Positions 8,146 to 17,748 of a stretch of DNA of 64,000 nucleotides are shown here, piece by piece. Positions within the stretch are counted from its first letter, which is position 1. The number at the start of each line of letters is the position of its first letter. The notes beneath the pieces are model-generated. The model had not been told where the DNA came from. It did not search any database and saw only the letters and a list, made by a program, of their open reading frames with translations. The stretch comes from JAABSQ01 sp964573705. Lineage in GTDB: Bacteria; Desulfobacterota; Desulfobacteria; Desulfobacterales; Desulfococcaceae. Both the position numbers and the translations under genes were made by a program. Where the stretch lies: positions 1-64,000 of the forward strand of contig CAZNLT010000002.1 of NCBI GenBank assembly GCA_964573705.1, read 5' to 3'.

Positions 8146-9573
8146 TCATTTAATGTATTCCATCAACGTCGGCGGCGAGGGCACATAACCGTAGAGCGGT
8201 TTCCAGTCGCATTGGGCGGTCAGCTCCATTCCGCCCTGTATGACCGAGGCGGGGCGGTCGGCGGACACCACGATGGTGAGCAGGTCCGGGTGCTGGGCCG
8301 TGAAGCGGAGCGCCGAATTGAACCGGGCCCCTCGGGCCCGGTTTTCTCCGGGTACAGCCTGGCCGTCCAGAAGGCAGGCAAACCCGTGAAGGTGGAGGTC
8401 CCGGCCGATGTGAAGGGCGCCGTCCACCCGGGACAAAGCTTTGGCCAGTTCCAGCATATAATCCTGTCGAAGATCGAGCGGCTTTTCCAGGTGCTGACCG
8501 GCGGTCTCGATGGGGGTTTTGTTGAGATCCACGACCAGGGTACAGCCGAACCGCCGCTCCTGGGCGTAATGGACGATGGATGCGAGGATTTTAAACAGGG
8601 CGCTACCGTCGTCGGGGTCCATATCGGTTTCCAGCAGGGTTTCCTCCACCTGAACCAGCTTCGCCTTTCGAGTGGATGAATGAAACCGCCCGTCAAAAAA
8701 ACTGCACACCAGCGTCTCGTCCAGGCAGACAAACCCATGCCCCCCTCGAAAATCGGCCACGATGGAGGCCTTCGGAATCGCCCCCACCGCGATACCGAGA
8801 ATGGTTTTCCCGTCTGAAACCAGTTTTCTGCCGGCGCCTTCCACCGACAACAACAGTTTTCGGACGTGTTTGTAATCCTTCACATTGGGCTGCTCCATGT
8901 AAGGAAACCGGGCGATGAAATCGACCCGGTGCACGGCGCCGGGCTCCACGAAAACCAGCTCACCCCGGGGCCAGGACCCTTCTTCGAAGGTTTCGGATAT
9001 TCCCAACACCGAATCCAGAGTGGGATACACACGGATCTGGGTATCCCACCCGATCATGGCGCTTCGGGAATCGACGATGTGATCCCGGACCGCATGGGCG
9101 GCATACTCCCGCAGCACGTACTCCGAGGTGCCGAGGCAGGGAACATCGATGTTGGCCATATCCTGAGACAATAGCCAGACCGCATGCTCCAGCCACCGCT
9201 CGGTGGGGCCGGTGGAGCACATATCCGGATGCTGTTCGGTGAACCACATCTGGTAGGCCGGAGAGCGGGACCGCCCGCCGTAAGAGATCAGCCCGGTCAG
9301 TTGAAGATTCGATTCATCATGTACCTCGAAGCGCCGCATATCCTCCGGCGTCACATCGATCCACCGCCATGCCCGGGTGTCGAGATACAGTTTTTTGAGC
9401 ATCGGTTCATGGCCTCGCAACAGATATTGCGGGTCGTAAATATGCACCGGATCATCCGGCTCGATGGTATAGACCAGGGCCACCCGGCTGGGCTGGGAAA
9501 AATGGGTGAGCCCTTCGCGCAGGCCGTCGAAGACATGGAAAAGGCATCGGTTTTTTCGTGAGGTCGTGGTCAT
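8146..9573 (-). CDS. DisA_N (diadenylate cyclase-like) domain protein
   Basis: A 475-residue cytoplasmic protein whose C-terminal part (about 325-450) looks like the DAC domain that makes cyclic di-AMP. The DGA motif is present (SRVDGALHIG, about 382-391), preceded by the strand FGCTLVVDL. The second motif, normally RHRAA or similar, reads RGARFNSA (about 415-422), so the His and second Arg are replaced. Whether it still makes c-di-AMP is unclear. The N-terminal 300 residues match nothing I recognise. Start: ATG at 9571-9573 with GGAG upstream; a TTG one codon earlier is also in frame. It is divergent from radC. Confidence 0.72.
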   Translation of the reverse strand: MTTTSRKNRCLFHVFDGLREGLTHFSQPSRVALVYTIEPDDPVHIYDPQYLLRGHEPMLKKLYLDTRAWRWIDVTPEDMRRFEVHDESNLQLTGLISYGGRSRSPAYQMWFTEQHPDMCSTGPTERWLEHAVWLLSQDMANIDVPCLGTSEYVLREYAAHAVRDHIVDSRSAMIGWDTQIRVYPTLDSVLGISETFEEGSWPRGELVFVEPGAVHRVDFIARFPYMEQPNVKDYKHVRKLLLSVEGAGRKLVSDGKTILGIAVGAIPKASIVADFRGGHGFVCLDETLVCSFFDGRFHSSTRKAKLVQVEETLLETDMDPDDGSALFKILASIVHYAQERRFGCTLVVDLNKTPIETAGQHLEKPLDLRQDYMLELAKALSRVDGALHIGRDLHLHGFACLLDGQAVPGENRARGARFNSALRFTAQHPDLLTIVVSADRPASVIQGGMELTAQCDWKPLYGYVPSPPTLMEYIK

Positions 9574-9849
9574 CAATCCAAACTCCGATGGTCAAACTCC
9601 GCAAATTTCCGGCGCAGATTTCCGGCATGGTTCCGCAAACCGCAGGGTAAGAAGGAATCATACCAAAATAATTCATCCAAGTCATCGTCTTTTGTGGGCC
9701 GAAAACGAACCGCATTCAATTTGGAATTTTGTATACAAGAGAGACAACAGTTTGAAATTTATTTAATTAGAGATGAACAATGCTTGAAAATTTCACTCGG
9801 TGTGATATGCATGCTCATTCATATCAGCCTTTTTCCATGGGGAAGGATC

Positions 9850-10536
9850 ATGTATCTTCGAGAAAAACATCCTCATCATCTGCGAATGGCCGAACTTCCG
9901 GCGGAGGAACGCCCCCGGGAAAAGCTGAAAACCAAGGGTCCCCTCACCCTGTCGGATCGAGAACTGTTGGCCATTCTTCTGGGCATGGGAACAAAGGGCG
10001 AGGATGTGATTTCTCTGGCGGACAAGATTCTGAATGTGCTGGATCGAAACGGCGGGTTCCCCGACCTGGAAGCCCTGCAGAAGGTCAAAGGCGTGGGGCC
10101 GGCCAAAGCATCGGTCATCACCGCGGCCCTGGAATTCGCCCGCCGTCGGATTCGGCCCGAGGGAACCAAAATTTCTTCTCCCGAGGATGTCCTTCCCCTG
10201 ATCCGTCATTATGCGGATCGCAAACAGGAGCACCTGCTCTGCATCACGTTGAACGGGGCCAACGAAGTCATCGCCACCCGGGTGATCACCATCGGGCTGT
10301 TGAACCGGACCCAGATCCATCCCCGGGAGGTGTTCGCCGACGCGGTCACCGATCGAGCCGCCGCCGTCATTCTGGCCCACAATCATCCCTCCGGCAGCGT
10401 TCACCCCAGCGGGGAAGACGGTGCGGTCACCCGTCGCATCAAGGAATCCGGAGAGGTTTTGGGAATTCAGCTGCTGGACCATCTGGTTTTCACCACCAAG
10501 GGGTATTATAGTTTCAAGGAACACGGCGAATTGTAG
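9850..10536 (+). CDS. radC: RadC-like JAB-domain protein
   Basis: RadC family protein, 228 residues. The N-terminal helix-hairpin-helix reads LQKVKGVGPAKASVITAALEFARR (about 77-100), and the C-terminal JAB/MPN metal motif is complete: the HNHPSG(S) block with a downstream D (residues about 177-192). The role in repair is questioned in the literature; the fold suggests a zinc hydrolase. The start MYLREKHPHHLRMAEL is chosen because GGAAGG lies just upstream and the length fits the family; the longer open frame to 9694 is not supported. pepA follows after 59 bp in the same direction. Confidence 0.92.
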   Translation: MYLREKHPHHLRMAELPAEERPREKLKTKGPLTLSDRELLAILLGMGTKGEDVISLADKILNVLDRNGGFPDLEALQKVKGVGPAKASVITAALEFARRRIRPEGTKISSPEDVLPLIRHYADRKQEHLLCITLNGANEVIATRVITIGLLNRTQIHPREVFADAVTDRAAAVILAHNHPSGSVHPSGEDGAVTRRIKESGEVLGIQLLDHLVFTTKGYYSFKEHGEL

Positions 10537-10595
10537 CCGGGGAGGCGAAACACGTCTCCCCCTTTCCTTTCACCTGCGGACAAGGAGTAACAGAC

Positions 10596-12065
10596 GTGCT
10601 GAAACTAAAATCCCTCGACCTGAAGACGGAAAAGGTCCCGACCCTGATCATACCGGTCTGCGAAGATGAGCGGATCCATGAAAACAACTCCCTGATCCCC
10701 CTGATCGAAAAGGCCCTGGCGCTGCCCGAATTCAAGGGCGAACCGGAGGATGAGGTGGTCTTCTATTCCCCCCCGGACACGGCTGCGGAACGGGTGATCC
10801 TGATGGGGCTCGGCAAACGGGAAAAACTCGAAGCCGAGTCCTTTCGCAAGCTATCCGGGAAGGCGGTCAAACACGCCATTAAAAAAGACCTTACCGAAGT
10901 ACTCTTTGCGGTCCCGGCGGACGGTAAAACCGGTCTCGATTTCCCCGACCTGCTGAAAGCCATGCTGGAGGGCGCCTGCCTGGGCAACCACATCTTTGAT
11001 CGATACAAAGAAGAAAAAAAGAAAAAACCTCTGGAGACCATCGGATTCCAGGTCGATCCCGACATCGCCGGCGCCCATGCGGCCCTGCCTGAAAAAGTCA
11101 CGGCCGCCTGCAAGGGGACCCTTCTGGCCCGAGACTGGGTCACGCTGCCCGCCAACGACAAACGGCCGGAAATGTATGCGGATTCGATTCAACAGGCGGC
11201 GGAGGCGGCCGGTCTTTCGGTCACGGTGCTGGATGAAGCCGCCCTGGCGGAAAAAGGATTCGGCGCAATGCTGGCGGTGGCCCAGGGCAGCGAAGCCAAG
11301 CCCCGTCTGGTGATCCTGGAGTATCGGGCCGAAGGGGCGGAGAAAACCATCGCCCTGGTCGGCAAGGGCGTGACCTTCGACACCGGGGGCCTCAACCTCA
11401 AGATCAGCGGGTCCATGACCGATATGAAAACGGATATGGCCGGATCGGCGGCGGTGGCCGGGGCCCTGATCGCGGTGGCCGGGCTCAAACCCGGCTGTAA
11501 TGTCATCGGACTGCTGCCGCTGGTGGAGAACATGCCCTCGGGAACAGCCATTCGGCCGGGAGACATCATCCGCTCCTATTCCGGAAAGACCGTCGAAATC
11601 GGCAATACCGACGCCGAAGGACGGCTGATCCTCATCGACACCCTGGCCTACGCCGTCGACACCTATCAGCCGGACACGATCATCGACCTGGCCACCCTCA
11701 CCGGCGCCTGCCTGATGGCCCTGGGGGAGAAGTTCGCCGCGGTCTTCAGCCATGACGACGCCCTGGCCGAGGCGATCGTGGCCGCCGGGGTTCGAACCCA
11801 TGAGCGGTGCTGGCGAATGCCCCTGCCCGAAGATTATAAAGAACTGCTCAAAAGCGAATTCGCCGACATCAGCAATATGCCCTCCACCCGGTGGGGCGGG
11901 GCCATTACCGCAGCGCTGTTTTTGTCCGAATTCGTCAAAGACGTCCGATGGGCCCATATCGATACGGCCGGCCCGGTCTATGATAAAAAGGGAAACGCCT
12001 ACAGTCCGCCCGGCGGCACCGGTTTCGGGGTTCGCCTGATCTGCGACCTGCTGGACAGGCTCTGA
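10596..12065 (+). CDS. pepA: Leucyl aminopeptidase (M17)
   Basis: Cytoplasmic two-metal aminopeptidase that releases N-terminal residues in peptide turnover. The 489-residue length is normal. The catalytic half carries VGKGVTFDTGGLNLK (about 253-267), DMAGSAAVAGA and the family signature NTDAEGRLIL, which holds metal and bicarbonate ligands. The N-terminal half is the usual less conserved domain, with a lysine-rich insertion KEEKKKKP near residue 138. It starts with GTG, and AAGGAG sits nine bases upstream. It probably shares a transcript with radC. Confidence 0.95.
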   Translation: MLKLKSLDLKTEKVPTLIIPVCEDERIHENNSLIPLIEKALALPEFKGEPEDEVVFYSPPDTAAERVILMGLGKREKLEAESFRKLSGKAVKHAIKKDLTEVLFAVPADGKTGLDFPDLLKAMLEGACLGNHIFDRYKEEKKKKPLETIGFQVDPDIAGAHAALPEKVTAACKGTLLARDWVTLPANDKRPEMYADSIQQAAEAAGLSVTVLDEAALAEKGFGAMLAVAQGSEAKPRLVILEYRAEGAEKTIALVGKGVTFDTGGLNLKISGSMTDMKTDMAGSAAVAGALIAVAGLKPGCNVIGLLPLVENMPSGTAIRPGDIIRSYSGKTVEIGNTDAEGRLILIDTLAYAVDTYQPDTIIDLATLTGACLMALGEKFAAVFSHDDALAEAIVAAGVRTHERCWRMPLPEDYKELLKSEFADISNMPSTRWGGAITAALFLSEFVKDVRWAHIDTAGPVYDKKGNAYSPPGGTGFGVRLICDLLDRL

Positions 12066-12154
12066 TACTGAAGTCTACGGGTTTCACCCGCTATCCTCAT
12101 GGACCGCTTCCGCTTTCGACCGAATTCACCCACACTTTTTTCAGGGATATCGAT

Positions 12155-14008
12155 ATGACCGATCACCTGCTGTTTCTCAAGAATCTCAATTTTCTTCGCT
12201 CTCTGTCGAATGCGGATATTCAGAAGATAGCGGCGGTGTGTCGGGAAATCCAGATGGACGAAGGGAAAGAGATATTTGCGGAAGGGTCCCTGGGTCGCCA
12301 TTTTTATATCATCCTCAAGGGGGCCGTGGAAATCTGGAAAAGCCACGGCGCCCCGCACCAGGATCTGATCGTGGTCAGCCGAGAGGGGGAAGCGTTCGGG
12401 GAACTGGCCCTCATCGACGACGTTCCCCGCAGCGCCACCGTCATCACCCGAACCCCGGCCACCCTCCTCACCATTCATCGAGACGATTTCCACAAGGTCC
12501 TCAAAGGATCGGCGGTCATCTCCTTTTCCATGCTCCAGTCCCTTACCGCCATGGTTCGGGAACGGACCGACCGGTTCGTGGATGACCTCAGGGAACGAAA
12601 TCGCAACCTGCAGGAGGCCTATGCCCAGTTGAAGCAGGAGATCGAGGACCGGCGGCAGGTCCAGGAACAGCTTCATCACCAGGCGTTTCACGACCACCTG
12701 ACCGGGCTGCCCAACCGGGCCCACTTCCTGAAGCGCCTGGACGGCATCATGGCCGAGGCCCGGGAAAAGCGCCGATACAATTATGCGGTGCTCTATATGG
12801 ACATCGACCGGTTCAGTGTCATCAACGAGAGTTTCGGCCATCTGGCCGCAGACCGAATCCTCAAAGCAGCGGCCGACCGCTTAAAGGTCTGCCTTCGCCG
12901 ATCCGAGGTGCTGGCCCGTTTCAGCGGCGACGAATTTGCGCTGCTGATGGAGGACCTCGCGGAACCGGAAGACGCCGTTCGGGTGGCAGAGCGGGTTCAC
13001 CGGGAACTGAGCGTGCCGTTCATCGTTCGAGGAAAGGATGTCTTCGTGACCGTGTCCATCGGCATCGTGCCGGGCATTCCCCAGTACGTCTCCACCGTAG
13101 ACATCCTTCGGGACGCGGATATCGCCATGTACGGCGCCAAAGCCCTGGGACAGGGGCAATACCAGGTGTACGACAAAACCCTCCACGAAAAGACCATGAG
13201 CCTTCTGCAGCTGGAGACCGACCTTCGGGGGGCGGTGGAACGGCAGGAATTTCTGCTCAAGTATCAACCCATCGTGGCTCTCGATACCTGCCGGGTGGCG
13301 GGGTTCGAGGCCTTAACCCGGTGGCGCCATCCGGATCGGGGAATGATTTCACCGGAGGTGTTTATCCCCATCGCGGAACGGGCCGGGGTCATCCTCTCGC
13401 TGGGCAGATGGATTCTGACCGAGGCCTGCACCCAGATGAAAGCCTGGATGGAAAAAACGCCGCCCGGACGGGATTTGTTCATGAACGTCAATATTTCGGC
13501 CAAGCAGTTCATGCAGCCCGATTTCCCCCGTCTGCTCAGTGAGGTTCTGGAAGAGACCGGATTGCCGGGAAGTCTGCTGAAGATTGAATTGACCGAAAGC
13601 GCGCTGATTCGAAATGTCGACCAACTGGCGGCGCTGCTGGATGAGATCAAGGGGCTCGGGGTGCGGCTGGCCATTGATGATTTCGGCACGGGATACTCTT
13701 CCCTGTCTTACCTGCACCGGTTTCCCATCGATGTCCTGAAGATCGACCGCTCCTTTGTCTTCCAGATGGGGGGCCGGGAGGAAAAGGACCTGGTCTCCAT
13801 CATCGTTTCCATCGCCCGGAACATGAAAATGAAGGTGGTGGCCGAGGGGATCGAAACCTTTGAACAGCTGCGGAAGCTGCGGGATTACGGCTGCGAATAC
13901 GGGCAGGGGTTTCTTTTTTCGAGGCCCCTGGTTGCGGCCTGCGTGCCGCGGCTCATCACCGGGCCGGAGGAGCGGATGTGCCTTCTATCGCCCCCGAACA
14001 AAGAATAG
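12155..14008 (+). CDS. cNMP-binding, GGDEF and EAL domain protein
   Basis: Cytoplasmic c-di-GMP signalling protein of 617 residues. Residues 10-130 form a cyclic-nucleotide-binding domain with phosphate-binding cassette GELALIDDVPRSATV. A charged coiled coil follows (about 135-175), then a GGDEF domain (about 180-335) whose active-site loop is SGDEF (257-261), and an EAL domain (about 350-600) with intact EALTRW (385-390), DDFGTGYSS and KIDRS. The EAL half should be a competent phosphodiesterase; the cyclase half may be weak, or may be a GTP sensor. A cyclic nucleotide may switch the balance. No membrane segments, so the signal is intracellular. It converges on thrC. Confidence 0.9.
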   Translation: MTDHLLFLKNLNFLRSLSNADIQKIAAVCREIQMDEGKEIFAEGSLGRHFYIILKGAVEIWKSHGAPHQDLIVVSREGEAFGELALIDDVPRSATVITRTPATLLTIHRDDFHKVLKGSAVISFSMLQSLTAMVRERTDRFVDDLRERNRNLQEAYAQLKQEIEDRRQVQEQLHHQAFHDHLTGLPNRAHFLKRLDGIMAEAREKRRYNYAVLYMDIDRFSVINESFGHLAADRILKAAADRLKVCLRRSEVLARFSGDEFALLMEDLAEPEDAVRVAERVHRELSVPFIVRGKDVFVTVSIGIVPGIPQYVSTVDILRDADIAMYGAKALGQGQYQVYDKTLHEKTMSLLQLETDLRGAVERQEFLLKYQPIVALDTCRVAGFEALTRWRHPDRGMISPEVFIPIAERAGVILSLGRWILTEACTQMKAWMEKTPPGRDLFMNVNISAKQFMQPDFPRLLSEVLEETGLPGSLLKIELTESALIRNVDQLAALLDEIKGLGVRLAIDDFGTGYSSLSYLHRFPIDVLKIDRSFVFQMGGREEKDLVSIIVSIARNMKMKVVAEGIETFEQLRKLRDYGCEYGQGFLFSRPLVAACVPRLITGPEERMCLLSPPNKE

Positions 14009-14041
14009 GCGAACAGCCTTCGCCTGAATGTTGAGCCGGTT

Positions 14042-15595
14042 CTATTCCAGAGCGGTGAGGTTCAGTGATTTGGCGATTTCATCGGACACCCGGCGAATAA
14101 ACCGCTGAAAGTCTTCCCCCGCCAGCGGCTTACCCGGGGCCGGCACCTTTTCCAGGTCCGGGGGATGCATCAGGACCGGGCGGTTGATCAGGTCCGGATC
14201 AGGCGCCACCCCGAACTCCGACGGGAACCGGTCTTCGAAATACATCTCCTGAAAACCGGCGAACTTCAAGGCGTGGGCCGTAGAGTCGACCACCGCCACA
14301 TCGTCTTTATCCACGATTCCGGCGGCCAGGGCCCGAACCAGCCCGGCCAGAGATTCTCCGCCGTGGGTGCAGGCGATGTGACCGTTGTGGTTGGCGGTCA
14401 GCTCCCAGTCCATGATCTCCTGCTCGGTCACCTCCATGACGAAGACCCGGCGCTCCCCGGCGGTCTCATTGTACCGCTCCGCCAGGTGCACCACCCGGGG
14501 CATGGAGACCGGATTGCCGATCATGGAGGCCTGGGCCACGCTGGCCCGGACGGTGACCGGCTCGAATTTCCGTTTTTCGGGGTCGGGTTCGAGATAGTAG
14601 CGGTAGACCGGATTGGCATGCTCCGACTGGACCCCGATGATTTTGGGCAGGGCGTCGATCACCCCGATTTCGTAAAATTTCAGAAACCCGCTCATCACCG
14701 CGGTGATGTTCCCGGCATTGCCGATGGGAACGATAATCACCATCTTTCCCAGCTCATAATCGAAATCCTGTGCGATTTCATAGGAGTAGGATTCTTGCCC
14801 CAGAATCCGCCAGGCGTTTTTGGAGTTGAGCAAGGCCACATTGTAGTGGTCGGCGAGATATTCCACCACCTTCATGCAATCGTCAAAGACCCCCGGTATT
14901 TCAAACACCGCGGCGCCGCTTCCCAGGGGTTGGGACAGCTGCTGCGGGGTCACCTTTTTATGGGGAAGCAGCACCGCCGATTTGATGTGAGGCTTCAGGT
15001 AGGCCCCGTACAGGGCCGCCGCCGCCGAGGTATCCCCGGTGGAGGCGCAGATGGCCAAAACGTCCGAGACCAGGCCGCTTTCGACCAGAAAATGGATATA
15101 ACTCAAGGCGCTGGCCATCCCGCGATCCTTGAAAGAGGCGCTGGGGTTTTGCCCGTCGTTTTTGAAATAGAATCGAAGCCCCGCCTGCTCCTGAAGCACG
15201 GCATTGGCCTCCACCACCGGGGTATGCCCCTCTCCGAGATAAACCACCGCGTTCAGGGGAATGACCGGGCCGAGAAACTCGTGATACCGATAGATTCCCT
15301 TCAGGGCCGGGACCTTGAGCATGCGGCGGTAATCGAACAGTCGCCGCCAGGTCTCCCCCGGGACCTCCTTCAAACGCTCAAAATCCTGATCCTCGATCAG
15401 AAGGACCTGGCCGCAGTCGGGACAGGTGTAGAGGAGCTTTTCGATGGGATGGACCTCCCCGCAGCCGAGACAGCGGTAGATCAGGCCGGAGCGGGGCTCC
15501 GGAATCAGAAGACCTTGAATATCCTGGGGAAATTCTTCTATTTTCAAAGTATTATGCTCATATTGAGTGTTGTGTTTTTGAATGCGTCCGGGCAA
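14042..15595 (-). CDS. thrC: Threonine synthase
   Basis: PLP enzyme converting O-phosphohomoserine to threonine. The PLP lysine lies in PSASFKDRGM (about 150-159), and the glycine-rich phosphate site VPIGNAGN (about 291-298) is present. An N-terminal zinc-ribbon-like region has two CxxC pairs (CLGCGE, CPDCGQ), as in many archaeal and deltaproteobacterial enzymes. The open frame begins with a TTG at 15595, eight bases after the serS stop, and has no clear ribosome site; a second TTG at 15547 (LKIEEFPQ) is a real alternative. About 500-517 residues is slightly long for the family because of the ribbon. Likely co-transcribed with serS. Confidence 0.9.
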   Translation of the reverse strand: MPGRIQKHNTQYEHNTLKIEEFPQDIQGLLIPEPRSGLIYRCLGCGEVHPIEKLLYTCPDCGQVLLIEDQDFERLKEVPGETWRRLFDYRRMLKVPALKGIYRYHEFLGPVIPLNAVVYLGEGHTPVVEANAVLQEQAGLRFYFKNDGQNPSASFKDRGMASALSYIHFLVESGLVSDVLAICASTGDTSAAAALYGAYLKPHIKSAVLLPHKKVTPQQLSQPLGSGAAVFEIPGVFDDCMKVVEYLADHYNVALLNSKNAWRILGQESYSYEIAQDFDYELGKMVIIVPIGNAGNITAVMSGFLKFYEIGVIDALPKIIGVQSEHANPVYRYYLEPDPEKRKFEPVTVRASVAQASMIGNPVSMPRVVHLAERYNETAGERRVFVMEVTEQEIMDWELTANHNGHIACTHGGESLAGLVRALAAGIVDKDDVAVVDSTAHALKFAGFQEMYFEDRFPSEFGVAPDPDLINRPVLMHPPDLEKVPAPGKPLAGEDFQRFIRRVSDEIAKSLNLTALE

Positions 15596-15603
15596 AGCCG
15601 ATT

Positions 15604-16881
15604 TCAGGGGGCTGAAATCTTTTCCATCCCGCCCATGTAGGGCCTTAAAGCCTCGGGGATGAGGACGGACCCGTCCTCCTGCTGGAAATTTTCCAGAAGG
15701 GCTGCAAAGGTTCTTCCCACGGCCATTCCGGAGCCGTTGAGGGTATGGACCAGTTCGGTCCCTTTTTTTCCCTTGCGCCTGAACCGGATATTGGCCCGGC
15801 GGGCCTGAAAATCCTCGAAGTTACTGCAGGATGAGATTTCCCGGTAGGTGTCCTGGGCCGGCATCCAGACCTCGATATCATAGGTTTTAGCCGCTGAAAA
15901 TCCGAGATCGCCGGTGCACAGGGTGATCACCCGGTAGGGCAGTTCCAGCCGCCGAAGAATGGTTTCGGCATTCTCCAGAAGGCTTTCCAGCTCTTCATAA
16001 GAGGTTTCCGGAAGGGCGAATTTGACCAGCTCCACCTTGTTGAACTGGTGTTGACGAATGAGACCCCGGGTGTCTTTGCCGTAGGACCCCGCCTCGGAGC
16101 GAAAACAGGGGGTGTAGGCGGTGAAATAGACCGGCAGCATCTCCTCGTCCAGGACCTCGTCCTGATAGATGTTGGTTACCGGCACCTCCGCCGTGGGAAT
16201 CAGAAAATACTCCCATCCCTCTATTTTGAACAGGTCCTCCTGAAATTTGGGCAGCTGTCCGGTGCCGGTCATGGTCTTCCGGTTCACCATAAAGGGCGGC
16301 AGCACCTCCCGATAGCCGTGTTCGGTGGTGTGGATATCCAGCATAAAGTTGATCAGAGCCCGTTCCAGACGCGCCCCGGCCCCGTAGTAAAGCGGAAACC
16401 GTGCCCCGGTGATCTTGGCGGCCCGCTCCAGGTCCAGAAGGCCGAGATCCTCCCCGATGGTCCAGTGGGCCTTGGGCTCCCCGGAAAAAACCGGGACCGC
16501 CCCCACCTCCTTGAGCACCGGATTCTCGGTTTCATCCCTGCCCACCGGTACCGATTCATGGGGCGTGTTGGGGAGCCCCATGAGAATGTTCCGTACCGTC
16601 TCGTCGTATTCGGCCAGAGATTTGTCAAGCTCCTTGATCTTTGCGGAGACCTGCCGCATCTCTAAAACCTTGTCTTCGGCCGCTTCGCCCTGTTTTTTCA
16701 ATGCCGCGATCTCGTCCGAAACCACGTTTCGCCGGTGGCGCAGGCCCTCGATTTCCTGAAGCACCGCCCGGCGCCGGGCGTCACAATCTTCAAAGGTCTT
16801 GAGATCCACACTATCGCCCCGGGTGGATAAGGCTTTCTGGACCGCTTCAAGGTTTTGCCTGACATACTTGATCTCTAGCAT
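15604..16881 (-). CDS. serS: Seryl-tRNA synthetase
   Basis: Class II synthetase charging tRNA-Ser (and tRNA-Sec). It has 425 residues, the family's usual size. The N-terminal 100 residues form the expected long coiled-coil arm with heptads (KKQGEAAEDKVLEMRQ). The catalytic core shows motif 2 FRSEAGSYGKDTRGLIRQHQF and the motif 3 end NGSGMAVGRTFAALLEN. MLEIKYVRQN is the standard N-terminus. It is the first gene of a serS-thrC unit and diverges from the folate cyclo-ligase gene across a 198-bp gap. Confidence 0.97.
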   Translation of the reverse strand: MLEIKYVRQNLEAVQKALSTRGDSVDLKTFEDCDARRRAVLQEIEGLRHRRNVVSDEIAALKKQGEAAEDKVLEMRQVSAKIKELDKSLAEYDETVRNILMGLPNTPHESVPVGRDETENPVLKEVGAVPVFSGEPKAHWTIGEDLGLLDLERAAKITGARFPLYYGAGARLERALINFMLDIHTTEHGYREVLPPFMVNRKTMTGTGQLPKFQEDLFKIEGWEYFLIPTAEVPVTNIYQDEVLDEEMLPVYFTAYTPCFRSEAGSYGKDTRGLIRQHQFNKVELVKFALPETSYEELESLLENAETILRRLELPYRVITLCTGDLGFSAAKTYDIEVWMPAQDTYREISSCSNFEDFQARRANIRFRRKGKKGTELVHTLNGSGMAVGRTFAALLENFQQEDGSVLIPEALRPYMGGMEKISAP

Positions 16882-17009
16882 AAATCTACCTATATTTTAA
16901 TCTTGTACCGAATCGATATCGGTGTTGAAGGTCATGCGGGTTATTCGCAATCCGGAATCGATGCGGTTTTTAGCATGCAATGGCTTAATTAGTCAATGAT
17001 TATTACAAG

Positions 17010-17037
17010 TTGACTTTATCCGCCGATGTTGTATAAT
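17010..17037 (+). promoter_or_regulatory. Strong sigma-70 promoter upstream of the folate cyclo-ligase gene
   Basis: TTGACT (17010-17015) and a perfect TATAAT (17032-17037) are 16 bp apart. The start of transcription would be near 17044, giving a 5' leader of about 35 nt. It is the closest match to consensus I found in the window. Confidence 0.72.
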
Positions 17038-17079
17038 GGGTGGATATATACAAATACTTAATCCGGGAGACTGTCGACA

Positions 17080-17667
17080 ATGGACGAGATCAGAGAAAAG
17101 AAAGTCGGTATCCGAAACGACATGGTCAAAATGATCGAAGGTTATTCCGATAGCGAACGCGAGGCCAAAACGAAACAGATTGAGGATCGGCTTTTCGATT
17201 TCGCCAATTTTATCGAGTCTCGTATTCCGCTTCTTTACGTGGACCTGCCTACGGAAGTCCCCACGGAAAACATCATTCGGCGATGCTTCACCCAGAATAA
17301 AATCGTCATCCTTCCGGTCTTTGATAAAGACAAAAAAACGGTATCCCTTTGGAAGGTGGATAATTTTGACCAGGATCTTAAACCCGGCCCCAGAGGCGTC
17401 CTCGAACCCGTCAAGGATCGGTGTAAAAAAGTGCCTTTAGACCGGGTGGACATCGCCATTGTGCCGGGATACGCCTTTGATGAGAAAGGAGGCCGCATCG
17501 GCTCCGGCAACGGATACTACGACTGGCTGATTCCCGAGCTTTCCGCCACCACCCGAAAAGTGGCCTTGTCCTTCGAAGAACAGATCATTCCTCAGATCCC
17601 CATGGAATCCCACGACAAGTTTGTGGACATCATCGTCTCGGACCAGCGCATCATCTATAAAATTTAA
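17080..17667 (+). CDS. 5-formyltetrahydrofolate cyclo-ligase
   Basis: ATP-dependent enzyme returning 5-formyl-THF to the active folate pool as 5,10-methenyl-THF. The 195-residue protein has the basic N-terminal part, an ILPVFDKDKKTVSLWK segment and the diagnostic C-terminal loop RIGSGNGYYDWLI (family G-G-GYYD, about 144-156), followed by IVSDQRIIY. It has a strong promoter of its own. It may serve the one-carbon flux that MetF in this window also touches. The next gene, pcm, follows after about 80 bp. Confidence 0.9.
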   Translation: MDEIREKKVGIRNDMVKMIEGYSDSEREAKTKQIEDRLFDFANFIESRIPLLYVDLPTEVPTENIIRRCFTQNKIVILPVFDKDKKTVSLWKVDNFDQDLKPGPRGVLEPVKDRCKKVPLDRVDIAIVPGYAFDEKGGRIGSGNGYYDWLIPELSATTRKVALSFEEQIIPQIPMESHDKFVDIIVSDQRIIYKI

Positions 17668-17748
17668 GTGTCCTCTGTTCGTATCCCCTCATCGTCCGGT
17701 TGAGTTAATATCTTGACCGGAGCCCGACCTTTTGGTACGGATCATTAC

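Noticed and set aside
14007..14025. Seven-bp hairpin AGGCGAA/TTCGCCT between the GGDEF-EAL gene and thrC
   Set aside because: Possible convergent terminator, but no T-tract on either strand.
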